Below, piece by piece: positions 8,582 to 16,863 of a DNA stretch of 20,000 nt (within the stretch, counting starts at the first letter, position 1; every line of letters begins with the position of its first letter). The notes under the pieces are model-generated. The model saw only the letters and a list, made by a program, of their open reading frames with translations. It was not told the origin of the DNA and searched no databases. The DNA comes from Prasinococcaceae sp. CCMP 1430 (taxonomy: Eukaryota; Prasinodermophyta; Palmophyllophyceae; Prasinococcales; Prasinococcaceae), in assembly GCA_013416795.1 (NCBI GenBank), contig RQSC01000012.1:99932-119931 (forward strand). The letters run 5' to 3'. A program made the position numbers and the translations under genes.

Positions 8582-8710
8582 AGTGAGTGCGTCCTTCATG
8601 GTCAAGACATTGTTGGTCAAGAAATTGTTATCGTACATACAGATGCGTGTGCGCACGCGCGCGTGTGTGCGAGCGCGTGCACAGTGACGCTGCGCGCGCG
8701 CGTGCGCGCG
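8582..8710. other. Short spacer between convergent genes
   Basis: 129 bp between the TGA of the plus-strand membrane/F-box gene and the TAG of the minus-strand protease gene. It contains a direct repeat, TGGTCAAGA-x-ATTGTT (about 8599-8631), and a GT/GC stretch. No terminator or canonical AATAAA was seen. Confidence 0.5.
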
Positions 8711-9639
8711 CTACGCAGTCGTGGCCTCGCCCGCCCTCGCCGCGTCGGGAGCGCCGCTCCCACCAGCACCCCCGGGGCCACCCCCCCCCTGACCGTCGTC
8801 GACCACGAGGTGGCCGTGCACCTGCTTGGACTCGACCCACCCGGCCGCGCTCGGCGGCCACGCGCGCGCGAACACGACGCCCTTGAGCATCGCGCGCGGC
8901 ACGGGCCCGTAGTAGCGGCTGTCGGTGCTGTTGTGGAGGTTGTCGCCTGGCGAGCGCGCGACGGCGACGGCGCACGCGCGCGGCTGGGTGAGCACGAGCT
9001 CTCTCGCGCACTCGAGCACGCGCGCCACGCAACGCACAGGCATAAGCACACACACGTAACACGAGTGCACTCGCGCGCGCGCACACGCACGCACGCACAC
9101 GAGCGCTCCCTCCAGCACACGGCGCGCCGCGCGCCCTCACCCTGCAGCCACACGTGCCCGCCGGGAACGGTGATGCACGCCCCGTCGGGCAGCGCCCCGC
9201 GGCCGGCCGCCGCGGGGGCGCCGCCGTGATCCACGCGCACCGTCTGGCCCTCGACGGCCAGCACGCGCTTCACGACGTCGTTGCGCGGGTCGGTGGGCGA
9301 AGCGGCAACCACCTGCGTGGCCACAGTGCGCGTGCGCGTGCATGTGTGTGCGCGTGTGCGTTAGCGCACGTTTGCACGCGGCGTATGCGTACGCGCTCGC
9401 GTATGTGTGCGCTTGGCGAGGCGCGCACGCACCACGTCGCCGGCTCCGATGGCATCGACGGCCGCGACGGTCTTGTTGCTGACGCAGATGTCTCCGCGCG
9501 CGTTGAACGTCGGCAGCATGGACGGCCCAACGCTGTGGTGCAGCTCGCCGACGTACGCCTGCGTGCCATAGAGCAGCGCCGCCGCGCGCAGCAGGCCCGG
9601 CGCGAGCTCGGCGGCGTCGCGCAGCGCGGCGCCCAGCGC
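8711..9639 (-). CDS. Mitochondrial inner membrane protease (IMP1/IMP2 type, peptidase S26), three exons seen
   Basis: A signal peptidase-family serine protease that removes sorting peptides from proteins at the outer face of the mitochondrial inner membrane. Exons at 9639-9433, 9312-9141 and 8946-8711 join in phases 0 and 1 without breaking the frame. Exon 1 carries GPSMLPTF with the nucleophile Ser at 9522-9520. Exon 2 starts [20 protein letters not shown] with the general-base Lys at 9270-9268, and ends [15 protein letters not shown]. Exon 3 continues [20 protein letters not shown], the conserved S26 box. The GDN box is split by the second intron. A hydrophobic segment ([16 protein letters not shown]) precedes the Ser box. 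The C-terminus is extended and Gly-rich. No ATG is in frame upstream of 9639 and an acceptor CTCAG sits there, so a small first exon is missing from this model. The choice between subunits 1 and 2 is not certain. Confidence 0.9.
8947..9140 (-). other. Second intron of the IMP-type protease gene
   Basis: 194 bp, GTGAGG donor and CGCCAG acceptor, phase 1. The half next to the donor is GT/GC-rich on the sense strand. The CTGACGCA element is absent; GTGCTCACCC is a possible branch point. The CA-rich tract near the acceptor is also missing, so this intron is an exception to the pattern. Confidence 0.75.
9313..9432 (-). other. First visible intron of the IMP-type protease gene
   Basis: 120 bp, GTGCGT donor and ACGCAG acceptor, phase 0. 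On the sense strand GCTAACGCAC (about 9365-9356) is followed by CA/CG alternation to the acceptor. CTAAC is the classic branch-point form and fits the position of the CTGACGCA element in other introns here. Confidence 0.75.
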
Positions 9640-10015
9640 CTGAGTGTTTCATGGAAGACCTGGTCGCAGTCGGCACGAGCCAGTTTGCCCGCGCGCGCGG
9701 TGTGGCGCACACAGCGTGTGATACAATTAGTTTTGATATACATTATGAACCCTCTTAAAAATACCCTAAACAAAACTGTTCAATGACCATTGACGCAAGA
9801 CCGCTGGCAGCGTGCTCGCGCGCACACACACGCGCGCGCACACACACGGGCGCGCGCACACACACGCGCACACAGACCCACGCACCCACCACGTGCATGC
9901 GCGCGTGCGTGCGCCGACACGCGCCAACACACGCGCGGCGCCGCTTCCGTGAGAAGCTCCCTTACAGTACAGTACAGGGACAACTCCCGTCCGCGCGTGC
10001 CACACCGCCCCTTCG
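9640..10015. other. Spacer or 5' intron between two minus-strand genes
   Basis: It lies between the first visible protease exon and the stop codon of the membrane protein gene upstream. It has an A/T-rich block (about 9718-9795) and a CA/CG array (about 9822-9905), which is GT-rich in the sense of the downstream protease gene. A TACAGTACAGTACAG triplet repeat is at about 9963-9978. A missing first exon of the protease gene could be here, but I could not define it. Confidence 0.45.
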
Positions 10016-10434
10016 TCAGACGGCCTCCTGGGCGCCGCCGCCGGCGACGGCACGGGCTCGAGCGCCCTCCTCGCCGCCGAGGCGTTTTCCGAGGCGTTCG
10101 CCGGCGCGCTCCTCCTTCGGGTCCTCCACGCCCACCCCGCTGCCGCCGCCTTCGTTCGCGCCGTCGTCGGCGCCTGGGCCGAGGGCGGGCTCGAAGAGCC
10201 ACACGGCGGCGACCCACAGCCCCACGGCGACGCACTGCACCAGCAGGAGGTAGCCGACGGCGTCCATCCGCCACGCCTGCGCCGCGGCGGTGGTGAGGCA
10301 CTGCGACGACGCGATGAAGGTCACCGCCGCCATGCTGGCGACCTGCGAAGGCACGCGGCCGTCCGTGCGTGCGTCCGTTCGCGGCGCGCGGCGAGACGTC
10401 CGCGGCTCCTCCGGCCGAGTCAGTCAGCAACAAT

Positions 10435-10500
<66 letters not shown>

Positions 10501-11181
10501 AATGCTCGCTCGCCCGCCCGCCCGCCCGCCCGCACGCACCAGCGAGTACGCCGCGACGGCTCCCGAAAACCGCAGCAACCCCGCGGCGAGCATGAGCGCG
10601 CCGTGCGCCGCGTGCGCCAGCGCGGCGTGCTCGCCCGACTGGTGCTGGCTGTGCACCGCCATCATGAAGGCGGTCGCCGCGTACGGCACGAGCATGTGCA
10701 CGCCGCAGACGAGGCCGCGGCGGAGCAGCACGCGGCCCAGCGCGCCGCTGGCCACCCACAGGAGCGCCTGGAAGGTGTGCTGCTGGTCCTTCATGGAGCG
10801 CATGTCCAGCGACCTGTGTCCACGTGTGTGCGGGTGCCCGTGTCAGCGCTCATCACGCGCGTGGGCGCGTAGGCGCGCCTGCGCGCGTGCGCGCGCGTGC
10901 GTACCTGCCGCCGCCCGCGCCGGGCAGCAGGCCGAGGTCGCGCAGGGCGCCGCCGCCCTCGCCCACCGTGAAGATGAGCAGGAAGGTGAGACCGAGCGCC
11001 GACATCAGCCGGCTCTCCTGCGCCTGCAGCGCAGCGCGCAGCGCGCGCAACGCCTGCGGGGAGGAGGTGCGGGAGGTGCCCAGCGGCCTTTGTGTGTGTG
11101 TGTGTGCGCGTGTGTATGTGCGTACATGTGTGTGTGTGTGTGTGTGTGCGTGTGCGCGCGTGCGTATGTGCGTGCGTGTTT

Positions 11182-11242
<61 letters not shown>

Positions 11243-12051
11243 TGTGTGTGTGTGCGTGTGTGTGTGAGCGGTGGTGCGTCAGATGTCCGTATAAGCATGG
11301 CGCGCGCTAACATGGCGTGCGCGCGCCGCGCAACACACCTCGCGGGGGAGGAGCAGGCGAGGGCGGAGGCTGCCCCGCGCGCTGCAGGCGCAGCGTACGC
11401 GGCGGAGAGCACCGCCACGCCGAGCACGAACCCCCCAGGGGCGAGGTGGCCCAGCTCCTGGTGCACCACCCTGTCGGCGCCGTAGGCGGCGTTGCGCAGG
11501 CAGCCCGCGGCGGACCACACGCCGCTCAGCGACGCCAGGAAGGCGGCGCCCACGCACAGCGCCGCGCACCAGCGCCAGCCGGAGGCGCGGAAGCCGCACA
11601 GCCAGCGGCCGGACGCCCTCAGTGCCCCCTCCAACGCCGAAGACGCGCAAGCTAGCGCCGTCACTGGCAACGCCCTTGCGTGTGTGTATGTGTGTGTGTG
11701 CGTGTGTGTGTGTGCGTGCGTGCGTGCGCGCGAGTCAGGCGTGTGTGCATGCATGTGTGCAAGCGCGCATGTGCGCATATGTGTGTGAGTGCGTGAGCGC
11801 GCAGTCGGCGCGACGGACTTCTTGGAGCTCTTGGCCTGCGACGACAGCCGCGCGTCGGGCGTGCGTGCGTGCGTGCGTGCGTGCGCGCCTGCGTCAGTTG
11901 CGCGCCCACACGCGCGCTCGTGCATGTGTGCACGCCTGTGTATACACACACACACACACGCGAGCGCACGCACACACACACACACGCGCGCGCACGCACG
12001 CACACACACACGCACACGCACACGCACCGCGCCGGCCCCCGCGTCGGGCAT
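10016..12051 (-). CDS. Multi-pass membrane protein of unknown family, multi-exon
   Basis: Exons supported by frame and splice phase: 12051-12028 (MPDAGAGA, phase 0), a short exon beginning at 11835 ([14 protein letters not shown]), about 11674-11339, 11087-10905, 10813-10540 and 10342-10016. The joins at 11339/11087 and 10905/10813 (phase 2) and at 10540/10342 (phase 0) all keep the frame. The donor after the 11835 exon is unclear. The product has about eight hydrophobic segments: two in the third exon, one in the fourth ([18 protein letters not shown]), three in the fifth and two in the last. The fifth exon is His-rich ([30 protein letters not shown]), which might reflect metal or haem ligands; the D-x-QHT spacing faintly recalls YTP1-like proteins, but I cannot confirm that. 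The C-terminal tail is acidic to basic and soluble. The start at 12051 is 107 bp from the divergent TPR gene, so the two may share a promoter. Confidence 0.72.
10343..10539 (-). other. Last intron of the multi-pass membrane protein gene
   Basis: 197 bp, CTG|GTGCGT donor and TTCGCAG acceptor, phase 0. The donor side holds GGGC repeats and a pure 60-bp GT array on the sense strand (the plus-strand (CA)n at 10437-10500). TTGCTGACTGAC follows as the likely branch region, then a GC-rich stretch to the acceptor. Confidence 0.75.
10437..10500. repeat. (CA)n microsatellite
   Basis: About 27 uninterrupted CA units followed by CG-interrupted units. It lies within the last intron of the minus-strand membrane protein gene. 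Confidence 0.97.
10814..10904 (-). other. Short intron of the multi-pass membrane protein gene
   Basis: 91 bp, CAG|GTACGC donor and GACACAG acceptor, phase 2. GCGCTGACACGG is the likely branch region, followed by CA-rich sequence to the AG. Confidence 0.8.
11088..11338 (-). other. Intron of the multi-pass membrane protein gene with a long CA tract
   Basis: 251 bp, GAG|GTGTGT donor and CACAAAG acceptor, phase 2. On the sense strand GACATCTGACGCACC (CTGACGCA at 11282-11275) is followed by about 180 bp of CA alternation up to the acceptor. An alternative CCCGCAG acceptor ending at 11054 lies inside the following coding exon, but it does not fit the phase. Confidence 0.7.
11091..11270. repeat. 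(GT)n array
   Basis: About 180 bp of GT with GC, GTAT and TTTGT interruptions; the central part (11185-11240) is nearly pure GT. It makes up the 3' part of an intron on the minus strand. Confidence 0.96.
11836..12027 (-). other. First intron of the multi-pass membrane protein gene
   Basis: 192 bp, GCG|GTGCGTGTG donor and TCGTCGCAG acceptor, phase 0 on both sides. On the sense strand the donor half is GT-rich (12027 to about 11945), followed by CAACTGACGCAGG (about 11897-11885) and a CGCACGCACGCACG stretch to the acceptor. This intron shows the GT half, the CTGACGCA element and the CA/CG half together. Confidence 0.65.
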
Positions 12052-12158
12052 CGCTGCGCGGCAGACCACCCCCGCGGCGACCCAGGTGGCGCGAACGCGC
12101 GCCCGCACTGCGCACGCGCGCTTTTTCCTGCAGCGGAACAGTACCAAGGCAGGTGGCA
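12052..12158. promoter_or_regulatory. Probable bidirectional promoter region
   Basis: 107 bp between the proposed start of the minus-strand membrane protein and the first good ATG of the plus-strand TPR gene. It is GC-rich with no TATA box. A T-run followed by CCTGCAG (about 12121-12133) could also be a splice acceptor in the TPR leader. Confidence 0.35.
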
Positions 12159-13868
12159 ATGCTGCATTTCTTCTTTGGCGCGGGTGCGGGCATGCTGCGT
12201 CGCGCGTGTGGTCTGGTACATCACCCGCACGCGCGCGGCTGGCGCTGTGACGGACGGAACATGGTCCCACCGCCTACCCCACCGCCCGTGGCGCCTCCCG
12301 CCCCCGGGCCGAGCACCTCTTCTAACCTTAAGGAGGCTGGCGAATATCTCAACGGCGTGCTGCAACAGCAACTCGAGACGTTGAGCAACGAAGCGTTCGA
12401 GACAAGCCTTGTTGTGGCGGACACATACAAAAGACTCGGCTGCGTGTACCAGGTGCAGGGCCGCCTGTCCGAGGCGCTGGAGATGTACGAACGCGACAAG
12501 ACCATCACGCGCGCGGCGCTCGGGGAGGTGGAGTTCGAGACGAGCCTGAATGCGGCGAGCACATACCACAACATCGGCACCGTGTACCAGGTGCAGGGCC
12601 GCCTGTCCGAGGCGCTGGAGATGTACGAGCGGAGCCATGTTATCATGCGCGCGGCGCTCGGAGAGGAGGCGTTCGAGACGAGCCTGGATGCGGCGGAAAC
12701 ATTCAACTGCATCGGCATCGTGTACAAGGCGCAGGGTCGCCTGACCGAGGCGCTGGAGATGTACGAGCAGAGCCAGGACATTAGGCGCGCGGCGCTCGGA
12801 GAGGAGGAGTTCGAGAAGAGCCTAGATGCGGCGAACACATACAACAACATCGGCAACGTGTACAAGGCGCAGGGCCGCCTGTCAGAGGCGCTGGAGATGC
12901 ACGAGCTGAGCCAGGACATCAGGCGCGCGGCGCTCGGAGAGGAGGCGTTCGAGACGAGCCTGGATGCGGCGGGCACATTCAACAACATCGGCAGCGTGTA
13001 TAGGGTGCAGGGCCGCCTGTCTGAGGCGCTGGAGATGCACGAGCGGAGCCAGGACATCAGGCGCGCGGCGCTCGGAGAGGAGGCTTTTGAGAAGAACCTG
13101 GATGCAGCGATCGCATACAACAACATCGGCGAAGTGTATCGGGTGCAGGGCCGCCTGTCCTTGGCGCGGAAGATGTACGAGCGGAGCCAGGACATCACTC
13201 GCGCGGCGCTCGGAGAGGAGGCGTTCGAGACGAACATGAGTGTTGCGATCACATACAACAACATCGGCGAAGTGTACAAGGCGCAGGGTCGCCTGTCCGA
13301 GGCGCTGGAGATGTACGAGCGGAGCCTGGCCATCACGCGCGCGGTGCTCGGAGAGGAGGCGTTCGCGACGAGCCTGGATGCGGCGGACACATACAACAAC
13401 ATCGGCGAAGTGTACAAGGCGCAGGGTCGCCTGTCCGAGGCGCTGGAGATGTACGAGCGGTGCCAGACCATGATGCGCGAGGTGCTCGGAGAGGAGGCGT
13501 TCTTGACGAGCCTGGATGTTGCGTATACGGACCACAACATCGGCAAAGTTCACCATGCCCAGAACCACCTGCCCGAGGCCCTGGAGATGTTCAATCACAG
13601 CCTCGACATCACGCGTGATAAGTTGGGCGAGGAGGTGTCCCCATACATTGGACTATATATCAGCAGCACTGGCCTCGTTTACATTGACCAGGGTGACCTT
13701 GACGACGCCGAGACTTCTCTGCGAAAGGCTTTGGCCATCTTTGAGGCTGCGGGCCTCGTTGCGGAGCACGAATATGTTAGGGAAGCCCGCAGCGGTCTGG
13801 AACGTATCGACGAGCGTAGCTTCGTCATCGTTGGCCGTGAAAGATTGGAACCTTGGGGGTCTTCTTGA
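12159..13868 (+). CDS. Tetratricopeptide-repeat protein, kinesin light chain type repeats
   Basis: The frame runs to TGA 13866-13868. ATG at 12159 gives 569 residues; ATG at 12261 gives 535 and begins just before a Pro-rich linker, and is equally possible. The body is nine consecutive 46-residue units of the form EEAFETSLDAA-x-TYNNIG-x-VY then (K/R/Q)-x-QGRLSEALEMYERS and xx-I-xRAALG, followed by a degenerate tenth (to about 13800). Each unit forms the helix pair of a TPR; the 42-46-residue period and the N-N-I-G, Y-x-x-Q-G and A-L-x-M-Y-E-R positions are those of kinesin light chain and NB-ARC-associated TPRs. Such arrays bind proteins. No NB-ARC, kinase or caspase domain accompanies the repeats. 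The role is unknown beyond scaffold or adaptor. The units are close to identical at the DNA level. The earlier part of the open frame (11622-12158) is CA/GT-repeat translation and is not taken as coding. Confidence 0.9.
   Translation: MLHFFFGAGAGMLRRACGLVHHPHARGWRCDGRNMVPPPTPPPVAPPAPGPSTSSNLKEAGEYLNGVLQQQLETLSNEAFETSLVVADTYKRLGCVYQVQGRLSEALEMYERDKTITRAALGEVEFETSLNAASTYHNIGTVYQVQGRLSEALEMYERSHVIMRAALGEEAFETSLDAAETFNCIGIVYKAQGRLTEALEMYEQSQDIRRAALGEEEFEKSLDAANTYNNIGNVYKAQGRLSEALEMHELSQDIRRAALGEEAFETSLDAAGTFNNIGSVYRVQGRLSEALEMHERSQDIRRAALGEEAFEKNLDAAIAYNNIGEVYRVQGRLSLARKMYERSQDITRAALGEEAFETNMSVAITYNNIGEVYKAQGRLSEALEMYERSLAITRAVLGEEAFATSLDAADTYNNIGEVYKAQGRLSEALEMYERCQTMMREVLGEEAFLTSLDVAYTDHNIGKVHHAQNHLPEALEMFNHSLDITRDKLGEEVSPYIGLYISSTGLVYIDQGDLDDAETSLRKALAIFEAAGLVAEHEYVREARSGLERIDERSFVIVGRERLEPWGSS
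12383..13624 (+). repeat. 138-bp tandem coding repeat, nine units
   Basis: Nine head-to-tail units of 138 bp, each starting near GAGGAGGCGTTCGAGACGAG and ending near GCGGCGCTCGGA. Units 3 to 8 are most alike. The period is an exact multiple of three. This suggests recent duplication or gene conversion within the TPR gene. Confidence 0.92.
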
Positions 13869-14172
13869 CTGTCTCGGTCTCGATCTTAGTGGTTGTACCA
13901 AGTATAGTAGTAGGTAGTGCACGCCAAGCACGCTTCGAGCCTACCGTTGTGCGTAGCCAGCGACGTCTGACACCGTCAGTCATGAGAAGGAGTTTAAGGC
14001 AGGCGTTTCTTACGCCGGGACGGGATCAGTTACGGTTTCGAATATTACAAGACTAATCGCAAGCGCGCTCTCGTGCATGCCTGTGCGAATGCCAACACGC
14101 CACGCGCGCGCACGCGCAGCTGCACACGGTTCCCGCCGCGATAGCCATGTGCCGTATTATGATGCCCTTCCT
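13869..14172. other. Region between the TPR gene and the M14 gene (convergent)
   Basis: About 300 bp. The first 190 bp are of lower GC and probably hold the 3' UTR of the TPR gene; two small inverted repeats are visible (CTGACACCGTCAG at about 13967-13979, and GGCGTTTCTTACGCC at about 14003). No AATAAA was seen. The rest is GC-rich with CG/CA alternation. No gene was found. Confidence 0.5.
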
Positions 14173-14769
14173 TCAGCCCCCACTCGCGTCCACGGCGCTA
14201 CCCACGCCAGACTCCAGCAGGAAGTCGAGGGCGGCGCACACGGCCGCGACCTGAGCGGCGTTGCACTGCTCCGGCGTCGCGCTCGGCGAGTCCGGGTAGA
14301 CCTCGGTGGTGGTGGCGTATGGCGCGTTGGTCACGCCGGCGCACAGCCCCAGGGCGCTGGGCGGCGGGATGCCGATGACGCCTTCCTGGATCACCTCCTC
14401 GCCGATGATCTTGCCGCCGGCGTCCGCTGGCGCGATGTGTGTCACGGCGCGCACCGCCTCGATGATCGCTGCTTGCCACGCCGCCTGCGGGTTGGTGCTG
14501 TCCGCAACGAGATAGAAGCCGTCGGGAATCTCGTCCCTTGGGGGGCTCACCTCGCCGTCGCGTGCTGCCTTGGCGGGCCGGAACTCGGTCTCGTCGGTGT
14601 CGGTTGTCTCGTGCAGATCCACGTGGCACGTCCACTGCGCCACGCCCAGCGACTTCAGCAGCATTACTTCATCAGCGCGTTGAGGACGAAGCACTGCGGC
14701 CGCGCCGGCGAGGGGCGGTCGGCGCAGGTCTCGCTGCTAGCGGGGTCGTCCTTGCTTGAGCCCTCCCTC
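14173..14769 (-). CDS. C-terminal half of an M14-family zinc carboxypeptidase, truncated and frame-broken
   Basis: From 14661 down to TGA 14175-14173 the protein reads WTCHVDLHETTDTDETEFRP, DEIPDGFYLVADS, VRAVTHIAPAD, LGLCAGVTNAPYATTTEVYP and ends with NAAQVAAVCAALDFLLES. This is the second half of an M14-type metallocarboxypeptidase: DLHE supplies the second zinc His (14613-14611), and the Glu in TTTEVYP (14304-14302) is the expected catalytic base. The first zinc site (H-x-x-E) and the N-terminal half are absent. In-frame ATG is at 14664-14662, but coding character continues upstream in another frame (ADRPSPARPQCFVLNALMK, GC at nearly every third position), which runs into TAA at 14666-14664; a 5-nt excess (TAATG, 14666-14662) separates the two frames. 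Upstream, at 14850-14900, the sequence becomes T/A-rich and non-coding. Closest relatives as I recall are bacterial-type M14 proteins, but I could not search. Confidence 0.72.
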
Positions 14770-15009
14770 TGGCCCCGCGAGCCCCACCCGTGCGCCCGTC
14801 GCGGCCGCTCCAGCCTGCGGCGCCTCGCTGCCCCTGCGCTCGAAGAAGAAGGCGCGTTTTCTTTTTTACCTTTTTTGCAATCAAAAAATGAAAAATAAAA
14901 GCACGTTCGCGCCAGTCGCGCGCCAGCGCGCGCGCGCCACACGCCGCGCCGTGCCGCAGCCCAGTGCCGCGGTTCCGCCGAGGAGGGCGAGGCCGAGGCG
15001 GAGGCGCAG
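14770..15009. other. Spacer between divergent M14 and TruA genes
   Basis: It contains a strongly A/T-rich core (14855-14900: T-runs, then CAATCAAAAAATGAAAAATAAAAG) inside GC-rich flanks. It may hold the promoter of the plus-strand TruA gene. The ATG at 14888 is not in frame with the TruA exon. Confidence 0.4.
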
Positions 15010-16589
15010 GCGACGCGCGTGGCGCTGGCGGTCGAGTACTCCGGCGGCGCCTTCTCCGGGTGGGAGCGCAAGCCCGGCGACGTGCGCACCGTGCAGGGCG
15101 CCCTCGAGCGCGCCGCGCAGAGCGCGGGGCTGGTGGCGTCGAGCGGCGGTGAGGGCGAGCGCGCGCGCTCTCGTGCGCTCGCGCACGCGCACGCACACGC
15201 CAATGCGCGCGCGCACACACGCGCGCACACGTGCGCGTACGTGCATGCTCTCTTCGACGTGCCGTATGAGGCGCGCGCGCACACACACCACGTACACACA
15301 CGCGCGCACGTGCGCATCTGACGCACACACACACACACACACACACGCGCGCACGGGCACACCAACTTGCTCGCAGGGGAGGCTGAGGGCGCGGTGGTGG
15401 TGGGCTCGAGCCGCACGGACGCGGGTGTGCACGCGGCGCGCAACGTGTGCCACCTCGACCTTCCCGCGGGCTGCCGCGTGCCCGCCGGCGCGGTCGCGCG
15501 CGCGCTCATTGGAGCGATTCCGGCTGCCGGCATCGCTGCTGCTGCAGCTGGAGCCGGGGGCGCCGGTGGCGGCGGTGGCGGCGGCGTGCGCGTGCTGCGG
15601 TCGGCGCCGTCGCCACACGAGGGCTGGCACGCGCGAGCACACGCAGCGCGGCGACGGTACAGGTGCGGTGTGTTTGTATGTGTGCGTGTGTGGTGTGTGT
15701 GTGCACGCGCGCGCGCGTGTGTGTGTGCATTTGCACGCACTGGCTCCTCCGCCCAGAGACACACGTGCTCACGCACATCTGACGCACACGCGCGCACACA
15801 CACACTTGCACGCGCGCCCACACAACCACGCACGAACACACACGCACACACACGCGCACGTACGCGCGGACACACACACACCCGCGCGCGCGTTCACACA
15901 GGTACCTCCTACGCGCCTCCCCAGCGCCCGCGGACTCCTTCTGGGACGCCTACGCGTGGCGCTGCGCCTCGGCGCCGCTCGACGTCGGGGCCATGTGCGC
16001 CGCGGCGGAGGCGCTGCGCGGCGACGTGCGCCTCGGCGCCTTCGTCAAGCGCGAGCGCCACCGCCACCTGCGTGCAGGTATTGGCTGCGCGGCGCGCGCA
16101 CACACACGCATACACACACACACGCGAGCACGCGCCCTTCAAAGCGGACTCCTACGTGCACACGCGTATCTGACGCAGGGGGGCTCACACACGCACGCAC
16201 ACGCACACACGCACACAGGCGCGGGCGAGGCTCCTGAGGTGCCCGCGTACGAGACGCACGTGTCGGACGTGTGCGTGTACGCCGCCGAGTCGCTGCCCGG
16301 CGTGGTGGTGGTGGAGCTCGAGGCGAGCCGCTTCTTCTACTCGACGGTGCGGCTGCTCGTGTGGGAGCTCGCGCGCGTGGGCAGGGGCCAGAGCAGCGCC
16401 GCGGACTTCGCGGCGCTCGTAGCCGCGGGTGCGGCGGGGCGCGCGGAGGTCACTTCGGCGGCGCCCGCGCACGCGCTGTGCCTGCTTCGCGTGTGCTACG
16501 ACGCGCCGCACGACCCCTTCGGCGGGGAGGAGCTGGGGACGGACTTTCCGCTCTTCGCGCAGGGGCCGCTCGAGGGCTTCTGCGCGTAG
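15010..16589 (+). CDS. TruA-type tRNA pseudouridine synthase, four exons
   Basis: The enzyme makes pseudouridine in the anticodon stem-loop of tRNAs (positions 38-40 in the TruA/Pus3 group). Exons 15010-15148, 15377-15662, 15902-16077 and 16219-16589 (TAG) join in phases 1, 2 and 1. Exon 1 has ALAVEYSGGAFSGWERKPG and RTVQGALERA, the usual N-terminal strand and TVQ motif. Exon 2 has SSRTDAGVHAARNVCHLDL with the catalytic Asp at 15418-15420. Exon 2/3 gives ARRRYRYLLRA and the AYAW and MCAAAEALRGD motifs; the F-K-R segment replaces the usual DFxxF. Exon 4 has SRFFYSTVRLLVWELARVGR and the C-terminal APAHALCLLRV. No in-frame ATG lies upstream (stop at 14896), so exon 1 may begin at the GCGCAG acceptor before 15010 after an unseen first exon. 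The substrate specificity cannot be told from sequence. Confidence 0.9.
15149..15376 (+). other. TruA intron 1
   Basis: 228 bp, GTGAGG donor and CTCGCAG acceptor, phase 1. GCATCTGACGCACAC has its CTGACGCA at 15318-15325, and CA alternation follows to within 20 bp of the acceptor. The upstream part is mixed CA/CG. Confidence 0.85.
15663..15901 (+). other. TruA intron 2, GT half then CA half
   Basis: 239 bp, CAG|GTGCGG donor and TCACACAG acceptor, phase 2. The first 65 bp are GT-rich, then a short mixed segment, then ACATCTGACGCACAC (CTGACGCA at 15779-15786), then CA-rich sequence to the AG. It is the clearest example of the intron plan in this window. Confidence 0.88.
16078..16218 (+). other. 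TruA intron 3
   Basis: 141 bp, CAG|GTATTG donor and CACACAG acceptor, phase 1. GTATCTGACGCAGG has CTGACGCA at 16170-16177, about 40 bp before the AG. CA-rich sequence lies on both sides. A second AG, in ACGCAG at 16179, is skipped in this model. Confidence 0.85.
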
Positions 16590-16863
16590 CACGCGGGAGC
16601 GCGCACGCCACGGCGCAGGCAGGGAGTGTGTGTGGGAGAGGGGGGCTTGCGCGCGCGAGCGCACACACCCATACACACGTACACACGCACACACACACAG
16701 AAACACGCAAGTACGCAAACACAAACACAAACTCACACTCACACACACACGCACGTGCACGCACGCGAGCGCCGGCCGTGCGTGCGCGTGGGCACCGGAG
16801 GGGTAATACACGCGAGCATGAATTGTCGCCAGCGGAGCAGAGCATCTCGGCGCGCTCGGCCGG
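16590..16863. other. Spacer between convergent TruA and the next gene, with a CA array
   Basis: 274 bp between the two stop codons. A CA-rich array (about 16667-16760, with AAACAC variants) fills the middle. It is not in an intron, so it is an exception to the usual location of these arrays. No polyadenylation signal was found. Confidence 0.55.

Noticed and set aside
9137-9773. Minus-strand frames of 191 and 167 codons over the protease exon
   Set aside because: They are alternative frames of the exon with the S26 Ser box and cross its intron repeats; they contain none of the S26 motifs.
12221-13546. 441-codon minus-strand frame across the TPR repeats
   Set aside because: It repeats with the same 138-bp period because the unit length is a multiple of three, so one stop-free unit gives a stop-free array. 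The plus frame matches TPRs.
14756-16237. 493-codon plus-strand frame over the TruA gene
   Set aside because: Arg-rich, crosses all three introns and does not carry the TruA motifs, which lie in other frames joined by splicing.
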